This document shows, piece after piece, positions 20,428-29,207 of a stretch of DNA of 64,000 nucleotides. A model generated the notes under the pieces. The model did no database searches and had not been told where the DNA came from. It saw only the letters and a list, made by a program, of their open reading frames with translations. Origin of the DNA: Streptomonospora mangrovi (GTDB lineage: Bacteria > Actinomycetota > Actinomycetes > Streptosporangiales > Streptosporangiaceae). The position numbers and the translations under genes are program-made. Each line of letters starts with the position of its first letter. The first letter of the stretch is position 1. The stretch lies in NCBI RefSeq assembly GCF_027604915.1, contig NZ_JAJAQC010000040.1, positions 1-64,000 of the forward strand, in the 5' to 3' direction.

Positions 20428-21957
20428 TCAGGCCATCGGCAGGGCCACGGTGAAGTCGGTGCCGCGACCGGGCGCGGAGTCCACCGCGATGGCGCCGTCG
20501 TGGGCGGCGACGAACGCGGCGCTGATGGACAGCCCCAGGCCCGCTCCCCCGCGCGAGCGCGCCTCGTCCACGCGGTAGAAGCGGTCGAACACGTGCGCCA
20601 GGGCGTCGGGGGCGATCCCCGGCCCGTCGTCGTGCACGGTGACCACGGCCACGCGCGCGGTGCCCGGCGGCAGCGCGCCGACGCCGGCCGCGCCGGGCGG
20701 GGGCGGCGCGGACCGCGCGGCGACCGACACCCGCACCGGGGTGCCGGGCGGGGTGTGCACGGCGGCGTTGCCGACCAGGTTCTCCAGCACCTGGCGGAGC
20801 CGGTCGGGGTCGCCGGTGACCGTGACCGGCTCGGGCGCGGCCACGGTGATGGGGGTGCCCGGGGAGCGGGCGCCGATGGCGGCGGCGACGCTCTCGGCGA
20901 CCTCGCCCAGCTCCACCGGTTCGCGCTCCAGTTCGGGCGCCTCGTCGAAGCGGGCCAGCACCAGCAGGTCGTCCACCAGGCCGGCCATGCGCGCGGCCTC
21001 CTGCTCGATCCGCGACATCCAGCGGTCGGCGCGCTCGTCGGGGGTGACGACGCCCTGGGCGCGGCCCTGGCGGTACAGCTCGGCGAACCCGCGGATGGAC
21101 GACAGCGGGGTGCGCAGCTCGTGGGAGGCGTCGGCGACGAACCGGCGGGTGGCGGCGGCCGAGCGGTCGCGGTCGCGCACCGCCCGCGCCAGCCCGGCGA
21201 GCATGGTGTTGAGCGCCGCGCCCAGCCGCCCGGTCTCGGTGCGCGGGTCCTGGTCGGGGATGCGGCGGTCCAGGTCGCCGCCGGCGATGGCCTGGGCCGT
21301 GGCCTCGATGGCGTGCAGGGGGCGCAACTGGACGCGGACCGTGGCCGCGGCGGCGGCGCCCAGCAGGGCCAGCACGGCCGCGCCGAGTCCGGCCTCGATC
21401 AGCAGGAGCTGGGTGAGCGTGCCGTCGACCTCGGCCAGGGACTGGGCGGCCACGCGCGCCCCGCCGTCGGCGTCGGTCGCGGTCAGCACCCGCCACCGGG
21501 TGCCGCCGGTGCCGGAGACGGTGAAGGGCTGCCCGGCGCGGTCGCGCAGCTCGGCCGCGCCCAGGGCGGCCACGTCGGGCATGGTGGCGTCGGTGCCGGT
21601 GCGCCCGACGACGTCGGACACCTCCCCTTCGGCGTCGACGGTGAGGGTGCGCAGGTCGGTGGGGAAGGGCGGGGGGCCGTCGCCGGCGGGCGGGCGCGGC
21701 GGCGGGCCGTCCTCGTGAGGGCCGCCGACCAGGGTGTGCAGCCGGTCGTCGGCCTCGTGCAGCAGCGAGCGGTACAGCAGGGCCGCGCCCGCCGCGCCGA
21801 ACACGGCCAGGCACAGCGCGGCCAGGACGAGCACGACCAGGGTCATCCGCCGGGCCAGCCCCAGCGGCGGCAGCCGCCGGGCGCGGGGGGCGGGCGGAGT
21901 GGGCGGGGCGGACGGAGTAGGCGGAGTGGGCGCGGGGGGCGCGTCGGCCGGGCTCAC
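20428..21957 (-). CDS. Two-component sensor histidine kinase (OmpR-partner type)
   Basis: 509 aa from the GTG at 21957, which overlaps the response-regulator stop as GTGA. After a Pro-rich cytoplasmic leader (about 35 aa) comes TM1 (MTLVVLVLAALCLAVFGAAG). An extracytoplasmic sensor of about 120 aa follows, then TM2 (AGLGAAVLALLGAAAAATV) and HAMP. HisKA carries the phospho-acceptor His in ASHELRTPLSSIRGFAE, and HATPase_c has the N, G1 and G2 boxes (VLENLVGNAAVHT, VHDDGPGIAPD, GGAGLGLSISAAFV). The sensor loop is acidic and Pro-rich (GGPHEDGPPPRPP), with no recognised domain. It forms an operon with its regulator. The stimulus is unknown; the adjacent iron-related genes make a link possible but unproven. 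Confidence 0.93.
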   Translation of the reverse strand: MSPADAPPAPTPPTPSAPPTPPAPRARRLPPLGLARRMTLVVLVLAALCLAVFGAAGAALLYRSLLHEADDRLHTLVGGPHEDGPPPRPPAGDGPPPFPTDLRTLTVDAEGEVSDVVGRTGTDATMPDVAALGAAELRDRAGQPFTVSGTGGTRWRVLTATDADGGARVAAQSLAEVDGTLTQLLLIEAGLGAAVLALLGAAAAATVRVQLRPLHAIEATAQAIAGGDLDRRIPDQDPRTETGRLGAALNTMLAGLARAVRDRDRSAAATRRFVADASHELRTPLSSIRGFAELYRQGRAQGVVTPDERADRWMSRIEQEAARMAGLVDDLLVLARFDEAPELEREPVELGEVAESVAAAIGARSPGTPITVAAPEPVTVTGDPDRLRQVLENLVGNAAVHTPPGTPVRVSVAARSAPPPPGAAGVGALPPGTARVAVVTVHDDGPGIAPDALAHVFDRFYRVDEARSRGGAGLGLSISAAFVAAHDGAIAVDSAPGRGTDFTVALPMA

Positions 21958-22682
21958 CGCCGCCGCTCCGGGCTCAGCCGCAGGGTGTAGCCCACGCCCC
22001 AGACGGTGTGGATCAGCGGGACGCGGCCGGAGTCGATCTTGCGGCGCAGGTAGCTCACGTAGGTCTCCACGACGCGGGTGTCGCCGGTGTCGCCGCCCCA
22101 CACCCGGTCCAGGATCTGGGCCTTGCTGACGATCCGGCCGGCGTTGAGGAGCAGGTAGCGCAGCAGCGCCAGCTCGGTGCGCGACAGCGGGATGGGGGTG
22201 CCGCCGCGCCGGGCCTCGTGGGCCTCCTCGACCAGTTCCAGGTCGGCGTAGCGCAGCGGCGGGTCGTCGGCGTCGGCGGGCTGGGCGCCGGTGCGGCGCA
22301 GGATGGCCTCCAGGCGCAGCAGGACCTCCTCCAGGCTGAAGGGCTTGGTGACGTAGTCGTCGGCCCCGGCCCGCAGGCCGGCCAGGCGGTCGGCCACGGT
22401 GCCGCGCGCGGTCAGCATCAGCACGGGCAGGTCGGCCAGCACGCCGCGCAGGTCGCCGACCAGGTCCAGGCCGCTGCGGCCGGGCAGCAGCACGTCCACG
22501 ACGGCGATGTCGGGGGCGAAGCCGGTGAGGGCGCCCAGCGCGGCGTCGGCGTCGGCCGCGCCGCGCACGTCGTAGCCGCTGAGGTCCAGGGAGGCGGTCA
22601 GCAGCTCCAGGATGTTGGGATCGTCCTCGACCACCAGGACCCGCGCCGCCCGGTCCCGCGGACCGGTGTCGTCCCCGCGCAT
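21954..22682 (-). CDS. OmpR/PhoB-family response regulator
   Basis: 242 aa from the ATG at 22682 (MRGDDTGPRD), preceded by AAGGGGGG. The receiver domain shows VLVVEDDPN, phospho-acceptor Asp in IAVVDVLLPGRSG, T in MLTARG and Lys in VTKPFSLEE. The C-terminal winged helix (LSRTELALLRYLLLNAGRIVSKAQILDRVW, RVVETYVSYLRRKID, HTVWGVGYTL) binds DNA. It is first gene of the pair with the kinase. A 13-bp direct repeat lies immediately upstream and could be its own binding site. Confidence 0.94.
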   Translation of the reverse strand: MRGDDTGPRDRAARVLVVEDDPNILELLTASLDLSGYDVRGAADADAALGALTGFAPDIAVVDVLLPGRSGLDLVGDLRGVLADLPVLMLTARGTVADRLAGLRAGADDYVTKPFSLEEVLLRLEAILRRTGAQPADADDPPLRYADLELVEEAHEARRGGTPIPLSRTELALLRYLLLNAGRIVSKAQILDRVWGGDTGDTRVVETYVSYLRRKIDSGRVPLIHTVWGVGYTLRLSPERRR

Positions 22683-22700
22683 GTCGCCCCCCTTGCCTGC

Positions 22701-22732
22701 GTGGTGCACCGCCGGAGTGGTGGTGCACCGCC
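22701..22732 (-). promoter_or_regulatory. 13-bp direct repeat upstream of the OmpR-type regulator
   Basis: GTGGTGCACCGCC occurs at 22701-22713 and again at 22720-22732, so the copies start 19 bp apart (close to two helical turns). It lies 19 bp upstream of the regulator start codon, inside the likely leader. Tandem repeats with about this spacing are typical of OmpR-family dimer sites, so autoregulation is plausible. The rest of 22733-22938 holds nothing recognisable. Confidence 0.45.
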
Positions 22733-22938
22733 TGCGCCGTATGCGGCCGCGTCGTCGGCCCGCGTCGTGTACGGCCGGTACGCCGGGTGCCCGCCGTGCT
22801 CGGCGGCGCCGCGGCACCCGCGCGAGCGTAGACGGCCTCTACAAGAGGAACGTGAGAGGCGCGCCGGATTGTCCCAGGTCGCGGCGGCGCGAGGGGAGAA
22901 CGCTCGGGAGCGGCGGGCCGCCACCCTGGACAGCTCCA

Positions 22939-22957
22939 TTAGGCAAGGCTAACCTCA
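22939..22957 (+). promoter_or_regulatory. IdeR/DtxR (DmdR)-type iron box
   Basis: TTAGGCAAGGCTAACCTCA closely matches the consensus TTAGGTTAGGCTAACCTAA, with 15 or more of 19 positions agreeing. It lies 60 bp before the siderophore-interacting protein start. An iron-loaded DtxR-family repressor is expected to shut this gene off when iron is plentiful. Confidence 0.85.
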
Positions 22958-23016
22958 TACGCCTGTCGTCCCCGTGCCGCCGCCTCCGGGCCGGCCCCGA
23001 TGGAGGAGTGGTTGCC

Positions 23017-23807
23017 ATGCCGGCCAACTGGCAGCGCGGCGTGCTGCGCGTGATGGGGGTGGCCAACCACCCCGTCACCGTGACCGCCGTGCGGGACTTC
23101 ACCCCCTGGTACCGGCGGATCACCTTCGCCGCGCCGGAGTTCGTGCGCGGCCTGGACGTGTTCCCCACGCTGTGGCTGCGTTGTGGGTGCCCAACACCGC
23201 CAAGGGCGAGGGCCGCGTCAGCCAGCGCGGCTACACCCTGGTCGACGTCCGGCCCGACGACGGCACCTTCGCGCTGGACTTCGTGCTGCACACCACGCCG
23301 GGTCCGGCCGGGGACTGGGCGCGGGCGGCGGCCGTGGGCGACGAACTGGAGGTCGCGCTGACCCCGGCCCGCATCGGCCTGCCCCAGGGCACCTCGCACG
23401 TGCTGCTGGCGGGCGACGCCACGGCGCTGCCGGCGATCAACAGTTGGCTCGCCGCGATCCCGGCGGAGGTCCCGGTGCGGGTGCTGATCGAGGACGGCCA
23501 CCCCGACACCGGCGCGCTGCCCCAGGCGCAGCGCCCGGCCTCGGCGGCCTCGGCCGACTGGCGGTGGGTGGCTCCCACGGCCGATCGCGGCGCCGCCCTG
23601 GCACGGGCCGTGCACGCGGCGGCGCCGAAGGGGGACGGCCCCGCGGAGGGCCGGGCGAACGGTGCGGCGGGCGGCCTGTACGTGTGGGCGGCGGGCGAAC
23701 GCGCGCTCATCAAGCGGCTGCGCACGGTCCTGCGCGAGAGCCTGCGCCTGGAGCGGTCGCGGTTCCACACCCAGTACTACTGGATCGACGGCCGCTCAGC
23801 GGGTTGA
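23017..23807 (+). pseudogene. Siderophore-interacting protein (FAD/NADPH ferric-siderophore reductase), single frameshift
   Basis: Starts at the ATG 23017 (MPANWQRGVLRVMG) with a strong GGAGGAG site eight bases upstream. The frame covers the SIP FAD-binding domain to LDVFPTLWLR, then shifts. From 23182 another frame continues LWVPNTAKGEG, through YTLVDVRPDDGTFALDFVLHT and the SIP C-terminal part LLAGDATALPAINSW, to FHTQYYWIDGRSAG. Restoring one base between 23181 and 23182 (CGT-CTG-TGG) would give one intact protein of about 263 aa. Everything else looks functional, including the iron box. A sequencing error or a very recent mutation is therefore likely. Family members reduce ferric siderophores to release iron in the cytoplasm. 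Confidence 0.88.
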
Positions 23808-23838
23808 GCGAGGACGAGAGGCAGAAGTGCCGGGCGGC

Positions 23839-23870
23839 CGGCCTCGGCCCCCGTGACAGGGGCCGAGCCG
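23839..23870. terminator. Bidirectional hairpin between convergent SIP genes
   Basis: CGGCCTCGGCCCC (23839-23851) faces GGGGCCGAGCCG (23859-23870) with a seven-base loop and one bulge. It lies in the 80-bp gap between two converging genes and probably ends both transcripts. Confidence 0.65.
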
Positions 23871-23887
23871 TCCGCCGCCGGAACCGC

Positions 23888-24778
23888 TCACCGCTGCTCC
23901 TGTCGCTCCTGCTCCTGCTCCTGCTCCACCTGGCGGTTCCACTCGCCCTTGCTGGACTGCCAGCCGTCCTCGTCCATGCCCAGCCGCCAGTAGCCCGAGA
24001 TCGACAGCCGCTCGCGCGCCAATCCCCGGTCCTGGCGCAGGTGGCGGCGCAGCTCCTTGACGAACCCCGCCTCGCCGTGGACGAACGCCTGGACGTCGCC
24101 GGGCGGGAAGTCCAGCCCGGTCACGGCGGCCACCAGGCGGGCTCCCACCGGCTCGGCGCCGCGATGCAGCCAGGTGACCTCCGCACCGGCCGGAGCGGCG
24201 ATCTTCTGCTCCTCCTCCGGTCCGGCCACCTCGATGAACGCGCGCGCCGCAGCCCCCGCCGGAAGGCCCTCCAGGGCGGCGGCGACGGCGGGCAGCGCGC
24301 TCTCGTCGCCGGCGAGCAGGTGCCAGTCGGCGGCGGGGTCGGGCGCGTAACCGCCGCCGGGCCCGGCGAAGTACATGGGGTCGCCCGGCCGCGCCCGCGC
24401 GGCCCACGGCCCGGCCAGCCCGCTGTCGCCGTGGTAGACGAAGTCGACGGTCATCTCGCCCGCCTCGCGGTCGAAGGCGCGCACGGTGTAGGTGCGCATG
24501 CTCGGCCACCGCTCGCGCGGCAGCTCGGCGCGGATCCGCTGGAGGTCGAAGGGCTCGGGGTAGTCCTCACCGGCGGGCGGGAACAGCAGCTTGACGTAGT
24601 GGTCGGTGTACTCCCCCACGGGCAGCTCCGCCAGTTGCGGGCCGCCCAGCACCACCCGGATCATGTGCGGGGTCAGCCGCTCCGAGCGCACCACGTGCGC
24701 CCGCCGCGCCCGCGGCCCCCGCCGCTGCCCCGTCCCCTGGCCCCGCGCACCCTCGTCACGCTTCTCCGGCTCGGCCAT
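23888..24778 (-). CDS. Siderophore-interacting protein (FAD-binding, ViuB/FecR-like reductase)
   Basis: 296 aa from the ATG at 24778 (MAEPEKRDEG), with GGAGGAG five bases upstream; an upstream ATG in the same frame is not needed. The FAD domain shows AHVVRSERLTPHMIRVVLGG, DHYVKLLFPP and the RTYTVRAFDREAGEMTVDFVYHG motif that binds flavin. The SIP C-terminal domain shows HLLAGDESALPAVAAALEGLP, FVHGEAGFVKELRRHL and SGYWRLGMDEDGWQ. The C-terminus ends in a Glu/Gln run (VEQEQEQERQEQR). Likely role: NAD(P)H-dependent release of iron from siderophores. No iron box is visible at this gene, unlike its neighbour; the two proteins are distant paralogues, not a recent duplication. Confidence 0.93.
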   Translation of the reverse strand: MAEPEKRDEGARGQGTGQRRGPRARRAHVVRSERLTPHMIRVVLGGPQLAELPVGEYTDHYVKLLFPPAGEDYPEPFDLQRIRAELPRERWPSMRTYTVRAFDREAGEMTVDFVYHGDSGLAGPWAARARPGDPMYFAGPGGGYAPDPAADWHLLAGDESALPAVAAALEGLPAGAAARAFIEVAGPEEEQKIAAPAGAEVTWLHRGAEPVGARLVAAVTGLDFPPGDVQAFVHGEAGFVKELRRHLRQDRGLARERLSISGYWRLGMDEDGWQSSKGEWNRQVEQEQEQERQEQR

Positions 24779-24903
24779 CGCGTCTCCTCCATCGGTGGAT
24801 CCCACCCGCCGAGGGTACGCCGCGGCCGCCGCGCGCCGCGCCCCGCCGAAGCCTCAGCGGGACGGGAGATCCGCCACCCTCGACCGCCGAGCCGGTGGGC
24901 GGG

Positions 24904-25146
24904 TCAGGGGCGCCGGTGGGTGGCGGCGATGGCGGCGGCGCTGAGGATGGTCATGGCCGCGCAGGCGGCCGACAGGAACTCGTTGCCGGCGCGCCAGTGG
25001 AGGACGGCGGCGGCCAGGGCCACCACGTAGAGCAGCCAGTAGGCCGCGGCCTGCCTGAGCTGGGCGGCGCGGACGCGGGTCGGGACGCGCGGCGGTGGCG
25101 GTGCGGGGTCGGCGCGGCGGTTGCGCCAGGCGTATCGGGCCGTCAC
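24904..25146 (-). CDS. Small two-helix membrane protein, hypothetical
   Basis: 80 aa from the GTG at 25146 (VTARYAWRNRRADP). A basic, Pro-rich N-terminus is followed by two hydrophobic helices (AAAYWLLYVVALAAAVLHW and EFLSAACAAMTILSAAAIAA) and a short basic tail. It is intact and has helix-forming character, but no recognised domain and only a weak ribosome site. The 240 bp upstream to the NRDE gene have no other gene and probably hold its promoter. Confidence 0.5.
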   Translation of the reverse strand: MTARYAWRNRRADPAPPPPRVPTRVRAAQLRQAAAYWLLYVVALAAAVLHWRAGNEFLSAACAAMTILSAAAIAATHRRP

Positions 25147-25387
25147 GGAGTCATCGTCGTCCCTTCGCCCCTTGGGCAGGCGCGCGTCCGGGCCGGGTGC
25201 GGCCGGGACGGCTCGGGTGGTGCTGGTCGGTACCGGGGGTCACGGTCCCGCGACAGTACGACGCCGCACCGCCCGCCCAGGTTTACCCGTGAGGCAAACA
25301 CCACAGCGCAGTACCAGGTCAGCGGCCGGGGAAAGGACATGCGGAGCGACGAAGGAGAGACGAGGAGCGGAGGACACGGGGTGGCGG

Positions 25388-26203
25388 TCAGCGGACGAAG
25401 TACCAGCCGCCGGGGTCGCCGGGCTCACGGGTGAAGGCGTAGCGCAGGGTGTCGGCGGTGCAGGCGGCCAGGGTGATGGAGGAGGTGCCCCACACGCGGC
25501 CGTCGCCGAACTCCGAGCGGGCGATGAGGGAGGACGGGTCGTCGGTACCCGCGCCGTAGCCGCCGGTGCGGGCGCCGCCCCGGGCGGCGGCGTCCAGCAG
25601 GCCGGGCCACCGGCCCCACACGTCGGCGACGCTACCGGCTGTGCGCAACCGCTCGGCGTCGGGGCTAGGCCGGGACTCGGCGAACACCGGGGCGTGGCGG
25701 CGCGCGCGGGGCTCCTGGCCGTCGCAGCCGGTGTTGACCAGCACGGTGACCCCGACGGGCAGCCGCTGCTCGACCGCCTGGCGGCCGTCCCAGGAGTAGA
25801 GAACGGCGCGGGCGGCGTCGGCGAGCAGCAGGTGGAAGGGCTCGTAGCGGGCCAGTTCCGCGGGCGGCAGGTCGAGCTTGCCGGCCTCGGCCGCCAGCAG
25901 GGGCAGCCGCCCCCGGCTCAGGCGCAGGTCGGGCGGCACGATGGTGTCGGTGGGCGAGGCGGCGCCGGGCGGGATCCCGTTGAGCAGCGCGGCGACGCGG
26001 GGGCCGTCCGCCGGTTCGGCGCCGGTGCCGGCGGCCAGCCAGGTGCCGCCCTCGCGCTCGTCCCGGCCACCGACCAGGCGGGGGTGGTCGGGCCAGTGCG
26101 CGGCCGGCGGGCGCCAGGCCCGGTCCAGCATCTCGTCGCGCAGGGCCGCGATGACAACCGGCGTCGACTTCTCGGGGTCGAAGCCGACGATGACCGTACA
26201 CAT
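25388..26203 (-). CDS. NRDE/TANGO2-family protein (DUF833)
   Basis: 271 aa from the ATG at 26203, with GGAG upstream. The start MCTVIVGFDPEKSTPVVIAALRDEM is typical of the family: Cys2 becomes an N-terminal nucleophile-like residue after Met removal. The family's N-R-D-E signature region appears as AALRDEMLDRAW. The middle has GGTWLAAGTGAEPADGPRVAALLNG (the family's GGTWLG..G..A.LTN pattern), and HLLLADAARAVLYSWDG follows. Bacterial members are linked to haem or lipid handling in some studies, but the reaction is unknown. It lies between the siderophore genes and the P-type ATPase. Confidence 0.82.
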   Translation of the reverse strand: MCTVIVGFDPEKSTPVVIAALRDEMLDRAWRPPAAHWPDHPRLVGGRDEREGGTWLAAGTGAEPADGPRVAALLNGIPPGAASPTDTIVPPDLRLSRGRLPLLAAEAGKLDLPPAELARYEPFHLLLADAARAVLYSWDGRQAVEQRLPVGVTVLVNTGCDGQEPRARRHAPVFAESRPSPDAERLRTAGSVADVWGRWPGLLDAAARGGARTGGYGAGTDDPSSLIARSEFGDGRVWGTSSITLAACTADTLRYAFTREPGDPGGWYFVR

Positions 26204-26643
26204 GACCGACCGCCTCCGCTCCTGGCCGCGCCCCGGCCCGGCCCGGTTCCGGCGCCGGGGGTGCGGGGTCCGGTGGCCGGGTTCGGGGTCGGGCTGGGGT
26301 CCGTTCTGTCGACGGTACGCCCGCGCGGCCGGGGCTGTTCCCACCGCCCCCGGCTTTGGCCCGGCGCCGCAGGCAGCGCCGCCGCCGGGGACGCGCGCGC
26401 GGCGTTCGCGGGGCGGCGGCGCGGTGGGCGCGGAGCCGCCGCACGGCACCCGCCGGGCGCCGTCCTGGGGCGGTCCCCACCCCGATTGGCGGGAGGGCAC
26501 TACCGCGCCGGGCCGCCCGCTGCCCTAAGCTTCGGGCGAGCGGCCGGGCGCCGTGCGGCGGGCCGTGCGCCCTCCGCCGCCGCTCCGGCCCCTTTCCCCA
26601 TCCCCCTCTCCCTTATTCTCCCTTGTCCCCCCTTGGAGCGTGC
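26204..26643. other. 440-bp intergenic region between divergent NRDE and P-type ATPase genes
   Basis: No supported gene. The last 60 bases before the ATPase are strikingly pyrimidine-rich on the plus strand (runs of C with T, about 26573-26635) and end in GGAG before the start. The rest is featureless GC-rich sequence. It should hold both divergent promoters, but none could be fixed. Confidence 0.5.
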
Positions 26644-29142
26644 ATGGCGTCGCTGGGCGACCGGCAGGACCGGGCGGCTGGGCCGCCCGCAGGGGTGCGC
26701 GGGCTGACGGCCGAGGAGGCCGCCCGGCGCGCCGCCGACGGACGGAGCAACGACGTGCCGGTGCGCGCCTCGCGCGGCGTCTGGCAGATCGTGCGCGGCA
26801 ACGTCTTCACCCGCATCAACGCGATGGTGGCGGTGCTGTTCGCGGTGATCGCGGTCGTGGGCCCCGTCCAGGACGGCCTGTTCGCGCTGGTCATCGTGTT
26901 CAACACGCTGATCGGGATCGTGCAGGAGCTGCGCGCCAAGCGCACCCTGGACCGGCTGGCCATCGTCAACGCCGCCCGCCCCCGCGTGCTGCGCGACGGC
27001 GCCGTGGTGGCCGTCACCCCGCAGGAGATCGTCCTGGACGACGTGATCGCGGTGGGCCAGGGCGAGCAGGTGCCCGTGGACGGCGACGTGGTCGCGGCCT
27101 CCGCCCTGGAGATCGACGAGTCGCTGCTCACCGGGGAGTCCGACCCCGTGCTCAAGCGGGCCGGCGACACCGTGATGTCGGGCAGCTTCGTGGTGGCCGG
27201 CACCGGCTACTTCCGCGCCACCCGCGTGGGCCGCAACGCCTACGCCGCGCGCCTGGCCGAGGAGGCAAGCCGGTTCACCCTGGTCAGCTCCGAACTGCGC
27301 TCGGGCGTGGACCGCATCCTGCGGTTCATCACCTGGGCGCTGTTCCCCATCGGCGGCTTGCTCGTCTTCAGCCAGCTCGTGCTGGGCGGCCAGGTCACCG
27401 TCGAGGAGCCGGTGAGCGGCGGCGGGATGTCGGGGCCGGTGGCCGACGCGCTGCGCGGCATGGTGGCCGCCCTGGTGTCGATGGTGCCCGAGGGCCTGGT
27501 GCTGCTCATCAGCATCGCGTTCGCGGTGGGCGTGGTCCGGCTGGGCCGCCGCCAGTGCCTGGTGCAGGAACTGCCCGCCATCGAGGGGCTGGCGCGGGTG
27601 GACATCGTCGCCACCGACAAGACCGGCACCCTCACCGAGAACGGCATGCGCCTGACCGGGTTCCGCGACCTGGGCGGCGGCCGGGTGGCCGACCCCCGCG
27701 TGGAGCGCGAGGTGCTGGCCGCCCTCGCCGCCGCCGACCCCTCCCCCAACGCCAGCATGGCCGCCATCGCCGAGGCGTGCCCGAGTCCGCCCGACTGGGC
27801 GGTGGTGGCGCTGGCCCCCTTCTCCTCGGCGCGCAAGTGGAGCGGCGCGAGCTTCGCCACGCCCGAGGGCGAGCGGCACTGGGTGCTGGGCGCGGCCGAC
27901 GTCCTGGCCGCGCCCGGCGCGCCTGAGGCCGCCGAGGCCGCGCGCCTGGCCGCCCAGGGCCTGCGGGTGCTGCTGCTGGCCCGCGCCGCCGAGCGGGTGG
28001 ACGCCCCCGGCGCGCCCGGGCGCGTGGTGCCGGTGTCGCTGGTGGTGCTGGACCAGCGGCTGCGCGCTGACGCCGCGCCCACGCTGCGCTACTTCGCCCA
28101 GCAGGACGTGGCGGTCAAGGTGGTCTCGGGCGACCACCCGGCCGCCGTGGGCGCCGTGGCCCGCGAACTGGACCTGCCCGGCGGCGGCTCCCCCGCCGAC
28201 GCCCGCGCCCTGCCCGAGGGCGAGGCCGAGCTGGGCGCGGCGGCCGAGCGCACCACCGCGTTCGGCCGCGTGGGGCCCGAGCGCAAGCGCGACATGGTGC
28301 GGGCGCTGCGGCGGCGCGGCCACACGGTGGCCATGACCGGCGACGGCGTCAACGACGTGCTGGCGCTGAAGGAGGCCGACGTGGGCGTGGCGATGGGCTC
28401 GGGCAGCCCGGCCTCGCGCGCGGTGGCCCAGATCGTGCTGCTGGACAACCGGTTCGCGACCCTGCCGACGGTGGTCGCCGAGGGGCGGCGGGTGATCGGC
28501 AACATCGAGCGCGTGGCCAACCTGTTCCTCACCAAGACGGTGTACTCGATGACGATGGCCAGCGTGGTGGGGGTGCTCGCGGTGGCCTACCCGTTCTTCC
28601 CCCGCCACGCCACCCTGATCAACGCGGTGACCTTCGGCATCCCGTCGTTCTTCCTGGCGCTGGCGCCCAACGTGGAGCGCGCCCGGCCCGGGTTCGTCGC
28701 GCGCACGCTGCGGCTGGCCGTGCCCGCCGGGCTGATCAGCGGGTTCGCCGCGATCACCACCTACCTGCTGGTGCTGGACGGCGCGGCGGTGCCGGCGCTG
28801 ACCGACCGCACAGCGGTGGTGGTGACGCTGTGCGCGACCACGCTGTGGGTGCTGCTGCTGGTGGCGCGGCCGTTCGTGTGGTGGAAGGCGGTGCTGGTGG
28901 CGGCGATGGTGGGGCTGCTGCTGACGGCGCTGCTGACCCCGGTGGGGCAGGCGTTCTTCGCGCTGGACGTCAGCGACCCCGGCAAGATCGGCACCGCCCT
29001 GGTGGTGGCGGCGGTGGCGGCCGCGCTGATCACCGTGGTGCGGGTGGTGGACGACCGGTTCATCCGGCCGCGCGGCGCGCGCGCCCAGGCCGCGCGCGGG
29101 GAGTCGGCGGCCGACCCCGAGGCGGACCCGGCCGCCGTGTAG
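26644..29142 (+). CDS. ctpE: Cation-translocating P-type ATPase, CtpE-like
   Basis: 832-aa HAD-IC P-type ATPase. The ATG at 26644 (MASLGDRQDR) has GGAG upstream. The N-terminus has GLTAEEAARRAADGRSNDVP; the actuator has LLTGES at 161-166; a membrane helix carries the ion-site Pro in MVPEGLVLL near 280-288. The phosphorylated Asp lies in ATDKTGTLTENG near 323-334, the hinge in MTGDGVNDVLALKEADVGVAM near 565. A C-terminal bundle of six helices follows. Absence of heavy-metal domains and of CPC, and the VPEGL motif, point to the CtpE subgroup, which in mycobacteria takes up calcium. The ion is inferred. It stands alone between iron genes and the SCO1664-like gene. Confidence 0.9.
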   Translation: MASLGDRQDRAAGPPAGVRGLTAEEAARRAADGRSNDVPVRASRGVWQIVRGNVFTRINAMVAVLFAVIAVVGPVQDGLFALVIVFNTLIGIVQELRAKRTLDRLAIVNAARPRVLRDGAVVAVTPQEIVLDDVIAVGQGEQVPVDGDVVAASALEIDESLLTGESDPVLKRAGDTVMSGSFVVAGTGYFRATRVGRNAYAARLAEEASRFTLVSSELRSGVDRILRFITWALFPIGGLLVFSQLVLGGQVTVEEPVSGGGMSGPVADALRGMVAALVSMVPEGLVLLISIAFAVGVVRLGRRQCLVQELPAIEGLARVDIVATDKTGTLTENGMRLTGFRDLGGGRVADPRVEREVLAALAAADPSPNASMAAIAEACPSPPDWAVVALAPFSSARKWSGASFATPEGERHWVLGAADVLAAPGAPEAAEAARLAAQGLRVLLLARAAERVDAPGAPGRVVPVSLVVLDQRLRADAAPTLRYFAQQDVAVKVVSGDHPAAVGAVARELDLPGGGSPADARALPEGEAELGAAAERTTAFGRVGPERKRDMVRALRRRGHTVAMTGDGVNDVLALKEADVGVAMGSGSPASRAVAQIVLLDNRFATLPTVVAEGRRVIGNIERVANLFLTKTVYSMTMASVVGVLAVAYPFFPRHATLINAVTFGIPSFFLALAPNVERARPGFVARTLRLAVPAGLISGFAAITTYLLVLDGAAVPALTDRTAVVVTLCATTLWVLLLVARPFVWWKAVLVAAMVGLLLTALLTPVGQAFFALDVSDPGKIGTALVVAAVAAALITVVRVVDDRFIRPRGARAQAARGESAADPEADPAAV

Positions 29143-29158
29143 GCCGGGCCGTGGGGAC

Positions 29159-29199
29159 AGCGGGCGGGCGGGGCGCGGTCGCCCCGCCCCGCCCGCTTT
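29159..29199. terminator. Strong bidirectional terminator hairpin
   Basis: A 17-bp stem with one bulged C and a CGGT loop (arms 29159-29175 and 29180-29197) is followed by TT. It lies between the convergent ctpE-like gene and the SCO1664-family gene. It is among the longest stems in the window. Confidence 0.75.
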
Positions 29200-29207
29200 G
29201 GCGCTTC

